A stretch of 50,203 nt of DNA from a virus, in IMG/VR virus record IMGVR_UViG_3300022931_000781, positions 1-50,203 of that record; one strand, given 5' to 3'. This document shows positions 26,192 through 35,856 of the stretch, piece by piece (the stretch's first letter is position 1; each line of letters opens with the position of its first letter). Made by a program: the position numbers and the translations under genes. The notes under the pieces are model-generated. The model searched no databases and was not told where the DNA came from. It saw only the letters and a program-made list of their open reading frames with translations.

Positions 26192-27982
26192 TTACCTAAT
26201 AACTCCTTGAATATTTTCATCTGGAAACAGCAATTCTGCAACTGCATTTGCTGGGATTTTTATATATCTTCCATCATCAGATAAATTTGAGTCCATGTTG
26301 TGGTAAGAGGAGGAATAGACACCTCCGGACTTACTTTCTATTTCAACGGTTGTGGTATCCACAACACCAGGGATAGAATTTAGTGCTTTGTAAAAGTCCG
26401 TTATATAAATTGGATCGCCAAAGTTTTTCTTTATATTGATTACAGAATCTTTTATTTTATCTACACAATCGCTTAGTACTTCATACTTGTTTGCTGTGGC
26501 ATCAACTATCACCTCAAAGTTAACCCCGTAATTAATTATTTTTCCATCCATAATGTCTAGTGTATCATTCATCATCCGGTAAGAGTTCAACCAGTTTTTA
26601 AGGTTTGTCTTGAGTGTAGTATTGGCAATAGACAAATCACCCTCACTATCTTCGGACAAGACATACAAATTTAGATTTCTTTTGTTGGAGTCGCTGTCTC
26701 TTATTATATTGACTCGGCGAATTCTTCCGAATTTTGAGGGTAATCTATAGCATAACGAGATATAATCTGTTTTTGTTACTGCTCTATTTTGAGAGGCGTA
26801 TGCCGAATAGGCACGTTCTCGTATTTCTTCGGGCAGCAAGACGCTTGTATCACCGGTTATCGGCGAATCGTTGGAAGTTTCCAAAGACTGTATTATCTCA
26901 GTCATTGTATTCCGGTTCAAACTTGAGCGCTCTTTGAACACTAAATCTGGGTTGACCACCGAGTTGACTGCTCCGCTCTTCGCATTAGCATTTTCCTGGG
27001 TATTTGAACGATACTTTATTATCAAGGTTGTGTTCTCGGGAACAACTCCGAACTTATCACTGGTAATCAAATTCGTTGGATCAAAGGTTACATCTGTGGT
27101 GTGTGTCCTGCCAACGACATCAAGTACAACATCTGCCGGGTCGGAAATCAAATCGCTTGTTAGATTTTCCGAGGATCCATATCCAAATTGTATTGATACA
27201 TTTCCAATAGCATCATATTCCGTTGTAAATCTTCGTGGCACTGATTTAGATTTTAGAACATATGGAACTGTCTCTTTTTCATCTCCATAATTTGGAACTT
27301 GGGAGATGACCGTGTCTTGGGATAAAAAATCAACTTCGTAATATTCATTTCCCTGAGAGTCTGTTACTGATAATATTTCGGAAACGTTCTCGGCATCTAT
27401 TTCTGCTTTGAAAAATCTCTGGTAGTCTTCAACAATTAGAGATGTTTCTAACTCTTGCCCCGAAAGTATTTGTCCAAATGCCTTCACAGCATACCAAGTT
27501 GGGGAGCCGGTGGAAGAATCAACTCTTGCTACAGTTATTTCATTACTGGTATTGGAGAAATTTACATTCTCGTTCAAAGTGTATACATTGCCGCCGTCAG
27601 AAGATAGAAGAGCGCCTCTCTTCAATATCGGAAAATAATCTAAATCTGGTCCGCCGGTTGTAGACGCTGGCACTAAAATATAAAAAGTAGCGGTACCGGT
27701 GGAAGAAGCAGCGCCGGGCATCTTGAAGCCCATTTGTTTAGAGAGGCGAATAATATTTTGATATTCTAGAGCGCTGTCCAGGTAACTCTCGTTTGCCTGA
27801 TAATCTGCATAAAACGAAAGTTGGTCTCCGATATATGCTACCATATCTAGCATAAGAGCACCGAAGGAGGCTTCGTTAAAATCCTTATAAGTTGACGGAT
27901 AATATCTCTTGGCATAATTGACAAGATCATTTTTTATGTTTTTAAAATCTCTGTTTGTATAAGATATGGGTCTTTTCGGCAT
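26192..27982 (-). CDS. Baseplate wedge protein, T4 gp6 / P2 gpJ (baseplate J-like) family
   Basis: The gp6/gpJ family builds the inner ring of contractile-tail baseplates. The N-terminal 100 residues fit it: YTNRDFKNIKNDL, then FGALMLDMVAYIGDQLSFY and YLDSALEYQNIIRLSKQMGF. A beta-rich middle follows, and the C-terminal half has the helical and strand parts with VDTTTVEIESKSGG near the end. At 596 aa it is close to T4 gp6 (660 aa). It lies just after the gp25 gene in transcription order, as gpJ follows gpW in P2. ATG at 27982 has a GGGGAAG ribosome binding site within a 48-base gap. Confidence 0.92.
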   Translation of the reverse strand: MPKRPISYTNRDFKNIKNDLVNYAKRYYPSTYKDFNEASFGALMLDMVAYIGDQLSFYADYQANESYLDSALEYQNIIRLSKQMGFKMPGAASSTGTATFYILVPASTTGGPDLDYFPILKRGALLSSDGGNVYTLNENVNFSNTSNEITVARVDSSTGSPTWYAVKAFGQILSGQELETSLIVEDYQRFFKAEIDAENVSEILSVTDSQGNEYYEVDFLSQDTVISQVPNYGDEKETVPYVLKSKSVPRRFTTEYDAIGNVSIQFGYGSSENLTSDLISDPADVVLDVVGRTHTTDVTFDPTNLITSDKFGVVPENTTLIIKYRSNTQENANAKSGAVNSVVNPDLVFKERSSLNRNTMTEIIQSLETSNDSPITGDTSVLLPEEIRERAYSAYASQNRAVTKTDYISLCYRLPSKFGRIRRVNIIRDSDSNKRNLNLYVLSEDSEGDLSIANTTLKTNLKNWLNSYRMMNDTLDIMDGKIINYGVNFEVIVDATANKYEVLSDCVDKIKDSVINIKKNFGDPIYITDFYKALNSIPGVVDTTTVEIESKSGGVYSSSYHNMDSNLSDDGRYIKIPANAVAELLFPDENIQGVIR

Positions 27983-28030
27983 ATAACTTCCCCAGTTTGC
28001 TTCAATAATTAGTGTTCTTATTGGGTTTAT

Positions 28031-28420
28031 TTAGGCTATCGTGAGAGTATCTTTACTGTCCACTGAGCCAAGGTTGTAATTTATGGAAATAGCCACTCTA
28101 TTTGTATCCTCTCCTAGTGCGTCAGTTACCGGTGCAAATCTGACATCTTCTATAACAACAAATGGCATAAACCTTCTGGTTTGTTCATTTATTGATACAA
28201 TAACTTTTTCACGCAGTCTCGGATCTATATTTTCAAACAACAATCTTTTTAGCCCTACCCCAAAATCTGGTATCATGATTCTTTCACCTGGACTTGTAAG
28301 GAGCAGGTTCTTAAAATTTTGTTTTACTGTTTGACCAATATTCTTATTCAACCTAAATGGACCATCTATTGGATCGTAGGTTAAAGGTAGCCTTACAGAA
28401 ATTCCTTCTAACTTTGACAT
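28031..28420 (-). CDS. Baseplate wedge protein, T4 gp25 / P2 gpW family
   Basis: A 129-aa protein of the gp25/gpW family, one of the most conserved contractile-injection components, which initiates sheath attachment at the baseplate. Family marks are the start SVRLPLTYDPIDG, the helix before LLLTSPGERIMIPDFGVGLKRLLFE (the central E-R-x-M-x-P-x-F-G-x-G-L block near residues 42-62), and a C-terminal strand pattern ending NRVAISINYNL. The length is typical (T4 gp25 is 132 aa). It is followed by the gp6 homologue and preceded by the 2148-aa protein. The upstream ribosome binding site is GGTAAAG. Confidence 0.95.
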   Translation of the reverse strand: MSKLEGISVRLPLTYDPIDGPFRLNKNIGQTVKQNFKNLLLTSPGERIMIPDFGVGLKRLLFENIDPRLREKVIVSINEQTRRFMPFVVIEDVRFAPVTDALGEDTNRVAISINYNLGSVDSKDTLTIA

Positions 28421-28453
28421 GTTTCTTTACCGCCTTATACCTAAATATCTCTA

Positions 28454-31400
28454 TTATTCAATTTGGTGACGGGATAACTCATTTTCTAGAGTATCTAAAT
28501 CCGACAAAATTCTTTCTTTTCTAAACTCGTAGGTGAATTGTCCATTTATTGGTATGCCCGAGTTTCTTATACTATCATATAGGTCCTGGATATCATCAAC
28601 GCTATCCATTACGCCCGGCTGGCCGTAGTCGCCGCCGGCGATATCCTGGAGACCACTAAGCCCTACTGCCATCGTTCTTTGGTCTACACGCGTTCCGATG
28701 AGGCGATTTTTCCAGTTGAAAATAAGGTTTCGGGTCGGCGCGTCCTCATCCCTGCCGGCGTCGGCAATGCCATAAGCACTAAATGACGCTAAAATTTCTA
28801 CTAAATCCGCGAGGAAATCCTCAATACCATCTTCCAAATCAATTCCCTCTTGAAGGTCTAAACCCCCGAGTCTGAGGAAGTTCTTGAATTCTCTGCTTAT
28901 ATTGTCTACAATATTCTGAAAAGACTGCGAAGCCGATGACCCGCTAATCATAGCTGTGGAGTAGGTCCTCACCATCCAACTGGCAATGCTCATCCCGTCT
29001 AGATCTTGTTCGGCGGCAGCCTCGGCGGATCTTTCTAAACTATCTGCCTCTCTCCATAGGCGATCATAGGTAGACCTGTGTTCATTTAAAACAGCAATAC
29101 TTGTAAACAGTAACGATGCGCGGATTTCCCTTATCTTCTCTTCTAGCTCGTCAGTACTGAAGAATACTGCCGGTTCGCCGTCAATATTCAAGTATGCTGG
29201 AAATTTAGATTGGGGAGTTGGGTCTGCTGCAATATATTCTTTTAGCTCTTCTATTTCATTGAACTGTGACTGTGGGTCTACAAGTGGCTTAATATCCCTT
29301 GATTTAGTAGCAAGTTCATAATATAAATGATTAATCGCCACTTTCTCCAAAGTATTTTCGTGTGCCGGTAAAGCTTTAGCACAGTCATACATATCTTCCG
29401 GAGTTGATAAGTTTACTGTTCCATAACGGGTCGCGGCCGGGGTGTCGCGAAGAGACCTTAAAGAATCAGATTCATCGGGGTCGCGAAAGACATCACCGCC
29501 ATCAAAAAAGTTTGCGATGCCGTCGTATACGGAGCCCATCCATGCGCCTATTAGCCAAGGTCCGATCGCCGTCAAAGTGAGTAGAGCGCTGCCCGCGCCG
29601 GACCAACTAAATATATCGTTTCTTGCATCTTCTGATATTGATCCTAGTCCAGAATTTAAAATTGTAGTGATGTGGTTATTATCATATACTCCGGGAGACC
29701 ACATATTTTGCTTAAGCTGGTGGGTTCTCAGAAATACAGTGATCGCCCTAGCTTGTTCGGATGCGTTGGGGTGGTCGTTAGCGTCTTTGTAGGCTGCGAT
29801 GAGAGTTGCGTCTGCATCGTCAGACGGTGCCCAGCCTATTAGTCTGGCACGTTCATACCAAGCCCATGGATTAAACTGCATTGATCCGCTCTGAGAATCG
29901 GGTGCGCCCATCGCGATCGCTAGGTTTTCATGACGAGACATGAAATCGTATTTCAAGGCTGCGATAATAAGTTTCTTTTGCCCGGCAACCGTAGGATATA
30001 GAACTCTAAACTCTCTAAATGTTCTCGGGTTTGAATATATGTGGTTAAACGATACTTTGAATTGGGTCACGTTTTGTTCAAGCTTTATCGGGTTGCCGTC
30101 GTCATCTGTTATCGGGTCGCCAAACTCGTTTGCCGCCCGCTGGAGATAAGAATTAGGGGCATATGAAGTTTGAAGCGTTGCTAGTGGTCCGAACATTCTC
30201 TCAAGACTAAATATTCGCTGTCTTTGTTCTTCAAGAAATTCAATTCTTTTCTCCACTTCTTCCTTTGAATAATATGTATTGCCGCCAATGACAACAGGAT
30301 ACCCATCATATGGGTGACTGAAAATTGTAATGTTTTGATCATTGATTGCGCTCAGTAGAGCGTCATCCGCCAAAGCAACCCGCTGTCCAGCATAAAAATT
30401 CAGCGATGGGAACTTTTTAACAAAGTTGACACCCTTGTCATAATGAATAATATTCAGAGCGATTGTTAGAGGTACGGGAACATAATTTTGAAAGACTGCT
30501 GAACCCCAAATGGCTGGGGATATTGGTCCGAGGGAGGACTGTCCGTCTATCAAAGTAGCATTAGATAAAGAAGCTTCTGATAAGTCATATTGGTTATATA
30601 TATCATCGCCTAGGCTTCTTAGTCTTTCCGATGTTCCACTTTGGACATATTCTGCTAGTGCGGTGAACCAATCCCCGGTCATATTATCTTCAAAAATGTT
30701 TTTGTTTACCGTAGTGGATGCTCTGTTAAATTCAAGGCGTTTAAGCATTTGTAGAAAACACTGTTCAACTATATATTCTAATTTTGCCCTCACTGTTTCT
30801 TTAGATCTGATATCAAATGTAATTTCTGGGGCTGGACCATCCGGATCTTCTTGTCGTACTATTTTATCTTGCCGGTCGTTCGGCATAAAATCTTCAATAT
30901 ATTGGATAGAATTATAATATAAATCTAATATGTTTTTTTCTCTCATATCTTTTTCTATTTCTGCTGCCAAATATGAAGAGACCATTTTAACCGTGTCCGG
31001 AGTTTTCCAAGACATATAGACTCGTGACAGGGGTCCGGCATTCATTAGGAAGTTTACTATCCGGACCTGTATTCCCCCTAATGCAGCAACTGCTATAACC
31101 TCTTCATTGGGGTTTAAACAGAGCGGGTCGTCCACCGTAGTAAAATTTGGTTCTGCCATAGTGGCGGTGATTTTTCGTAGTTTACGCTGTCCACGATCAG
31201 TCAAATAAAAGTTTTTTAGTTGATCTTTGATTGTCTCGTATGTATTTTCTGCCAGTAAACCAAATTTATATGGGTTCGGGTCTGACGGGTCTAAATGTGC
31301 GCTAGCTATAGAAGTTGCGCCCTTGAGCATACGTCCAATTCTTTCTATACTGTCACCCTGTCCCACAGGGGGATATCCCATTCTCTTCAGCCAAAGGTTT

Positions 31401-34400
31401 GGGCGTCCATAGGTATTATGCATATCATGTGGGCTTATATTATCACCAGGTTTATTTGTCTCAGATAACTCGAACGACGAGATGAGTTTCATATTTTCAC
31501 CCGGTGGTTTGTAATATATTCCTACTCTATTCTCTCCCAGAAAAGTAAAGGATGTCTCGCCGGTGTTACCGCCGCTTACAGACCATTTTATATGTCCAGC
31601 AGAGGCTTCTGTGGACCGTAGGTGAGAGGCGATACTAAGTTCTAGGGCAAGCTTTGAATCACCATAAAACTGGTTAGCAGCCTGATACATTTGAGTTTCT
31701 TCTATTGGTGTGCCGGCTAGCGCCTGCGATGGTGCTTTAGCTTGTTGTAAAAGTGCTTCCTTGATTGCGTTAGCTGCTGCATTACTGTAAGAGGAAATCT
31801 TCGCCAGAAGGTCTGTATAGAATTGCGGTGGTCCGAGAGTGGCTGTAAATTCTTCAATCTCTGCCTGAAACGAGAAATTCGCCTTCATTAGGTCGCATAA
31901 TCCCTGCACCTTTTTTATTTTGGAATCAATTTGTTTATCAATTTGTGCTTCTAGTTGTACCTGAGTTAGCCCCATTGCTACCGGTGTCGGGACTAGCGGG
32001 TCGCGAATATCACAATAAGCCCGGTTTGGATCTAACCCAGGTAAAGAACCAACGATGTCGCCAAGGTGTTCCCCAAGTATTCTATAATATTGTTCTATTT
32101 TTTGGGGGGTGAGTCCAAATGTTGCGTAGATAATATCTCCATATTGGAGAGAGTGTTGGCGCTCGGCGAGTACTAGAGGGTTGCTTAGTTCCTCTCTGGT
32201 TAAACCGTCCAAGTTTGCCTGTCCACGATTGACCATTTCGTCTACAACCCCAACTGTAGATTCGGAAGCATTTGATGCCAATATCCCAAGAACTTCTCCC
32301 TTGAGTAAAACATCTGAAGTATCCTGGTTGAACTGTCTTAGTTGTTCTAGGAGCGGTGGTGAGATTTGCTTATTCTTTGGGTCATCCTCTGTTGGTCTAA
32401 AGTAGATGTTTTTTATATCTGCCAACTCGGCGATTGCCAATAGATCTATACCACCCTTTTTATCAATCAAATCATTTATTTGAAGCTCACCATAACTTGC
32501 TATTTCAGACTCTCTCTTAAAATCTGGGGTAGGCTTATCCGCCGATTCTTCTGGTCCACAGCCAAGAGCCGCAGAAACTAAATCTTTAAATATCCCCAGA
32601 ATCAACTGCTCAATATAATTTAAAAGAAGCTGCTTAAACTTCTTTCTCCAGGCTTTAAAAAAATCTCTTGTTGGAGATTTAGAGAATTTGATGCCCCTAG
32701 GAGGCTTGACAGCGGCTGTCAGCATTTTACTAGCGCCGGGGGGAACACCAGCGGGATCTAGTATTTGTTCTTTTATGACATCTCCGATAATGTCAAATAT
32801 ACAAAACAGTTCTTGATTTATTTCTCTCTCAATCAGCCGGGCAACCTCGTCTGGGTGTTCCGCATAGAATTGTGCCTGTCCGATGACATATTTTGCAGTC
32901 TTATCTGAAATTATTTGGTCACGGAGAATTGTAATAGCAAGCGCAACTAAATCCTTAGTCTTCGCCTTGCGGCTCATCATAGTATATAATCTCATACCAT
33001 TACGCAGTATGGCTGCTTGATCCGTGCTACATGATCCTGCGGAAGACGCCAGGACAGAACGGACAGAAGAATACATATCCTTATCCCCGAAAAGGCGGGA
33101 TCTTACTTTTTCCCTGGATCTTGCTGCGGTGATGTGTACCTCGTTGGATGGACGAGTATTTCTCTTTTTAGCTGCTTCTTTTCTTTTATTTTGGACATCT
33201 TTAGGGTAAATTACCGGGGAGGGCCAGGTATAAGTTTGTATGAACTCCATCCACCCAAGTGACTCTTCGTGGTTATCTTTAGTTAGAACCGTGGAAATAT
33301 CTGGTGAGAAAAATATGTATCCAAATGTTGTTGGGGAAATATCATAGAAGACTCCCTTAGAGGGTGTTCCCTCTTCGGCTATCTTTGTTATACCGTTTAA
33401 GTATATTTTTCCTTCAACAACAATGTACTGAAGCTCAAAGCTAGCGCTGAACTTGAACTCTATTTTATCGCTGGCTGCGGGCTGCAGCTTATTCAGCTTA
33501 AAAAACTTCTCTAATACGGAGTAGAATGTTGATAAACTATCAAGTTCTTTTTTTAGGTCAAGTCCGCTCATTGTAGATGGGTCTGCGCCATTTGCTGTTG
33601 CTTGTTCGTGGTATTTTCCAAGAACACGAACAGTCGCTGCTATATTACTCTTTAGTCCCGAGATAGTGAAGGCAACCTGTCGGTCGGCGCTCATATTTTC
33701 AAGAATATATAGAGAGGTGGCTAAGTTTGAAAGAGTAGAGTCAGCATCTGCCTCTGTCCCGTCAGAAGGTAGCCCATCTATTAGAGCTTTTGATATCTTC
33801 CCACTAACTATCCACCTGCGGGGGGGCGGGGGAATAACTCTTTTGACATTAGAATCAGAAGGAGAATCTTCAGATTCTTTTAGTATTGGACGATCAGGAT
33901 CTCCATAAAATGTTTCTACCGTTGTTCTTCCTAGAATATCCTCATTCTGCCGATTTTCTGGTGTAAACTTCCCCGCAGATCTTAAAATAGCGCCCAGTGC
34001 GATACCTTTAAACGTTGCTATTTTGTCTATCAAGGGGGCGTTGTTTCCAATTGTGCCAAGATCCCATTCGCTGCTATCTAGACTATCCGTTCGTTGGACA
34101 AAATAATACATATTATCGTCGCGACAATAATATGGTTCCGGATTTGGGTTATTGGCAGGAGCGTTGACAAACGGGTTCGTGCCAGTTTTAATATTTTTTG
34201 GTGTTGAGCCCTCAGCTTCTATATCTTCCTCTGCCGCTGAAGCGGGTGCCGGGGTTTCACCAAATGATTTTAATATATCTTTTTTTCTCTGCGATGATAT
34301 TACATCCGGAGGTGATGTTAGCTGTGCCCAGTCACTTGAGTCTGGGGTAGACGAAGCGTTGGTTTGGTTATCGGGGTCCTGGAACTCCTCGGTTGTTACT

Positions 34401-34900
34401 GTTAACAAATTTCTGCCACCAAATGATCCGCCACGAGCAATCATGGCCGTGATTATTCCACCAAGCTGAGTTCTTGATGCCTCGGCAGTAATGGGAGATA
34501 AAATCAAGGGTCCACCCAAAGCGGTGTCAGAAGGGTTAACCGGACTATCTTCTGGGACATCCGTGGCAGGGGCGGTCAGCGATCTAAGAACTTCAGCGTT
34601 TTGTGGGTATAGCGCCGCATAAGCCAAGGCATCAGGGCGAGTTATCATGTTGTTCGGGATACCGTTAGTAGCACCCGCTAGCGGTCCTGTTGCCTCAAGA
34701 ACTAAACCAATCTTTGGAAAACTACCATATTTCAGGAAATATAAATGGATGCCGGTTATTATCCATTGGCTTCGGGGAGTTTCGTAATCATAGCTTCCGT
34801 TTCTTCCGCCGATTTCAGAAGTGATCGCCACTTCCGTAGAAGTGAAACTACCAGGAAGTGGGTTGATGATATTTTTTTGGTGGTCGCTGATTCTTGTCAT
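28454..34900 (-). CDS. Giant structural protein, 2148 aa, baseplate region
   Basis: I do not recognise this protein by family. It sits between the spike-like gene and gp25, where a hub or inner-baseplate protein would be expected. The N-terminal 500 residues are polar and loop-rich. The middle is strongly helical, including an amphipathic basic stretch near residues 745-780 (KKFKQLLLNYIEQLILGIF). A strongly hydrophobic patch near 1775-1795 (LLTLTAIGPWLIGAWMG) could contact or enter a membrane, or be buried in a trimer. The C-terminal 150 residues are again polar and helical. ATG at 34900 has AAAGAG as ribosome binding site. Tape-measure identity seems unlikely because of its mixed content; this is a judgement, not a test. 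Confidence 0.75.
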   Translation of the reverse strand: MTRISDHQKNIINPLPGSFTSTEVAITSEIGGRNGSYDYETPRSQWIITGIHLYFLKYGSFPKIGLVLEATGPLAGATNGIPNNMITRPDALAYAALYPQNAEVLRSLTAPATDVPEDSPVNPSDTALGGPLILSPITAEASRTQLGGIITAMIARGGSFGGRNLLTVTTEEFQDPDNQTNASSTPDSSDWAQLTSPPDVISSQRKKDILKSFGETPAPASAAEEDIEAEGSTPKNIKTGTNPFVNAPANNPNPEPYYCRDDNMYYFVQRTDSLDSSEWDLGTIGNNAPLIDKIATFKGIALGAILRSAGKFTPENRQNEDILGRTTVETFYGDPDRPILKESEDSPSDSNVKRVIPPPPRRWIVSGKISKALIDGLPSDGTEADADSTLSNLATSLYILENMSADRQVAFTISGLKSNIAATVRVLGKYHEQATANGADPSTMSGLDLKKELDSLSTFYSVLEKFFKLNKLQPAASDKIEFKFSASFELQYIVVEGKIYLNGITKIAEEGTPSKGVFYDISPTTFGYIFFSPDISTVLTKDNHEESLGWMEFIQTYTWPSPVIYPKDVQNKRKEAAKKRNTRPSNEVHITAARSREKVRSRLFGDKDMYSSVRSVLASSAGSCSTDQAAILRNGMRLYTMMSRKAKTKDLVALAITILRDQIISDKTAKYVIGQAQFYAEHPDEVARLIEREINQELFCIFDIIGDVIKEQILDPAGVPPGASKMLTAAVKPPRGIKFSKSPTRDFFKAWRKKFKQLLLNYIEQLILGIFKDLVSAALGCGPEESADKPTPDFKRESEIASYGELQINDLIDKKGGIDLLAIAELADIKNIYFRPTEDDPKNKQISPPLLEQLRQFNQDTSDVLLKGEVLGILASNASESTVGVVDEMVNRGQANLDGLTREELSNPLVLAERQHSLQYGDIIYATFGLTPQKIEQYYRILGEHLGDIVGSLPGLDPNRAYCDIRDPLVPTPVAMGLTQVQLEAQIDKQIDSKIKKVQGLCDLMKANFSFQAEIEEFTATLGPPQFYTDLLAKISSYSNAAANAIKEALLQQAKAPSQALAGTPIEETQMYQAANQFYGDSKLALELSIASHLRSTEASAGHIKWSVSGGNTGETSFTFLGENRVGIYYKPPGENMKLISSFELSETNKPGDNISPHDMHNTYGRPNLWLKRMGYPPVGQGDSIERIGRMLKGATSIASAHLDPSDPNPYKFGLLAENTYETIKDQLKNFYLTDRGQRKLRKITATMAEPNFTTVDDPLCLNPNEEVIAVAALGGIQVRIVNFLMNAGPLSRVYMSWKTPDTVKMVSSYLAAEIEKDMREKNILDLYYNSIQYIEDFMPNDRQDKIVRQEDPDGPAPEITFDIRSKETVRAKLEYIVEQCFLQMLKRLEFNRASTTVNKNIFEDNMTGDWFTALAEYVQSGTSERLRSLGDDIYNQYDLSEASLSNATLIDGQSSLGPISPAIWGSAVFQNYVPVPLTIALNIIHYDKGVNFVKKFPSLNFYAGQRVALADDALLSAINDQNITIFSHPYDGYPVVIGGNTYYSKEEVEKRIEFLEEQRQRIFSLERMFGPLATLQTSYAPNSYLQRAANEFGDPITDDDGNPIKLEQNVTQFKVSFNHIYSNPRTFREFRVLYPTVAGQKKLIIAALKYDFMSRHENLAIAMGAPDSQSGSMQFNPWAWYERARLIGWAPSDDADATLIAAYKDANDHPNASEQARAITVFLRTHQLKQNMWSPGVYDNNHITTILNSGLGSISEDARNDIFSWSGAGSALLTLTAIGPWLIGAWMGSVYDGIANFFDGGDVFRDPDESDSLRSLRDTPAATRYGTVNLSTPEDMYDCAKALPAHENTLEKVAINHLYYELATKSRDIKPLVDPQSQFNEIEELKEYIAADPTPQSKFPAYLNIDGEPAVFFSTDELEEKIREIRASLLFTSIAVLNEHRSTYDRLWREADSLERSAEAAAEQDLDGMSIASWMVRTYSTAMISGSSASQSFQNIVDNISREFKNFLRLGGLDLQEGIDLEDGIEDFLADLVEILASFSAYGIADAGRDEDAPTRNLIFNWKNRLIGTRVDQRTMAVGLSGLQDIAGGDYGQPGVMDSVDDIQDLYDSIRNSGIPINGQFTYEFRKERILSDLDTLENELSRHQIE

Positions 34901-34923
34901 TATTGACTCTTTTTTAGTTTGTT

Positions 34924-35856
34924 TTAGTTTGTATTGTTATAAGCACTACAAATATAGCCCTCACCCCAAGGCCATAAATAGTTTTGTTCTACCATTATAC
35001 AGTTTTGCTGATGGGCTAAGATGTCCGTCATAAACGGGGTAACCTTCACAGTAAACTCGTTGAATGCAAAAGCAGCCGCGTCAGGCGATGGAGAGGTTGG
35101 GTTTCCGGGAGCAGTAGTAATATGAGTATGAACTGCGAATGACGCCAACATCCGAGTATAGGTTACAAAGTGAGTTAATAAAAGACCATTTAGGTCGGCG
35201 ACTAACTCTATAACTTCGCTAAGTGCCTCAACTGTTTTATCACCTTTTATCAGGGGTTCTAGTTCATAATCGTTATTTCCGGCAATAAGATCAATCCCTT
35301 GAATCGCATCTATTTTTATTCCCTGTGAGTTATAGTTATCAACTCCGGTTATTAGCTTAATCCCTTCCCTGCCTATTATTCTAACGCCGTCAGCTTTTAT
35401 TGCAATACCAGAACGAGAGCCGGGATTTCCCACAAAACCAGCAGCTAAGTTAAAATTCTCATCTATATCGGTTTTCTGACTAACATAAATTCTTGCTGCG
35501 TCTAATGAGGTGGACTTATTGGTGTATATCTTTTCACCTTTTTCGTTTGTCTCCTTCGCAAAACGGCCAGATAATCCTGCTATGATATCTATACAAGAAC
35601 TATGAGAATGTCCCTTGCCACCATAACCACTGCTTTCATCGGACGGGCGGTCGCGACCAATTATAATATATTGCCCGTTTTTTCCTCCTGCAATGTCTGT
35701 TTCGTTGTTATGGGGGTTGTGATAATTTGGATGAGGCTCTACGAGGTTATCATTGTCAAAACCACTATTGTTTTTATAATAATCTTGTACCTTCCCTTTT
35801 TCCTCAAGGGTGACGGGACTCAGATTTGACATCAAATGAGTATGGATTTTTGCCAT
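34924..35856 (-). CDS. Baseplate spike-like protein, 310 aa
   Basis: The N-terminal half is rich in Gly, Asn and His, with GKGHSHSSC near residue 81. It is followed by repeated short strands such as RSGIAIKADGVRIIGREGIK and QGIKIDAIQGIDLIAG, which read like rungs of a triple-stranded beta-helix. A helix and a VHTHITTAPGNPTSPSP segment follow near residue 245, then a short tail. The HxH motifs and the H-T-H-x-(n)-P-x-x-P-x-S-P pattern recall tips of gpV/gp5-type spikes, where His pairs bind a metal ion. That comparison is from family knowledge and was not tested. It overlaps the hub gene by one base (TAATG). Likely the spike attached to the M15 hub. Confidence 0.7.
   Translation of the reverse strand: MAKIHTHLMSNLSPVTLEEKGKVQDYYKNNSGFDNDNLVEPHPNYHNPHNNETDIAGGKNGQYIIIGRDRPSDESSGYGGKGHSHSSCIDIIAGLSGRFAKETNEKGEKIYTNKSTSLDAARIYVSQKTDIDENFNLAAGFVGNPGSRSGIAIKADGVRIIGREGIKLITGVDNYNSQGIKIDAIQGIDLIAGNNDYELEPLIKGDKTVEALSEVIELVADLNGLLLTHFVTYTRMLASFAVHTHITTAPGNPTSPSPDAAAFAFNEFTVKVTPFMTDILAHQQNCIMVEQNYLWPWGEGYICSAYNNTN

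Noticed and set aside
14510-28453. GATATTTAG-type motifs (CTAAATATC on the plus strand) upstream of the 298-aa gene and gp25 as possible late promoters
   Set aside because: The T4-like element would face the wrong way. The motif also occurs inside coding sequence, so it looks like AT-rich background.
28454-34900. 2148-aa protein as the tail tape measure
   Set aside because: It lacks the long uniform helical pattern and sits between spike and gp25. Other features argue for a baseplate role, although this was not tested.
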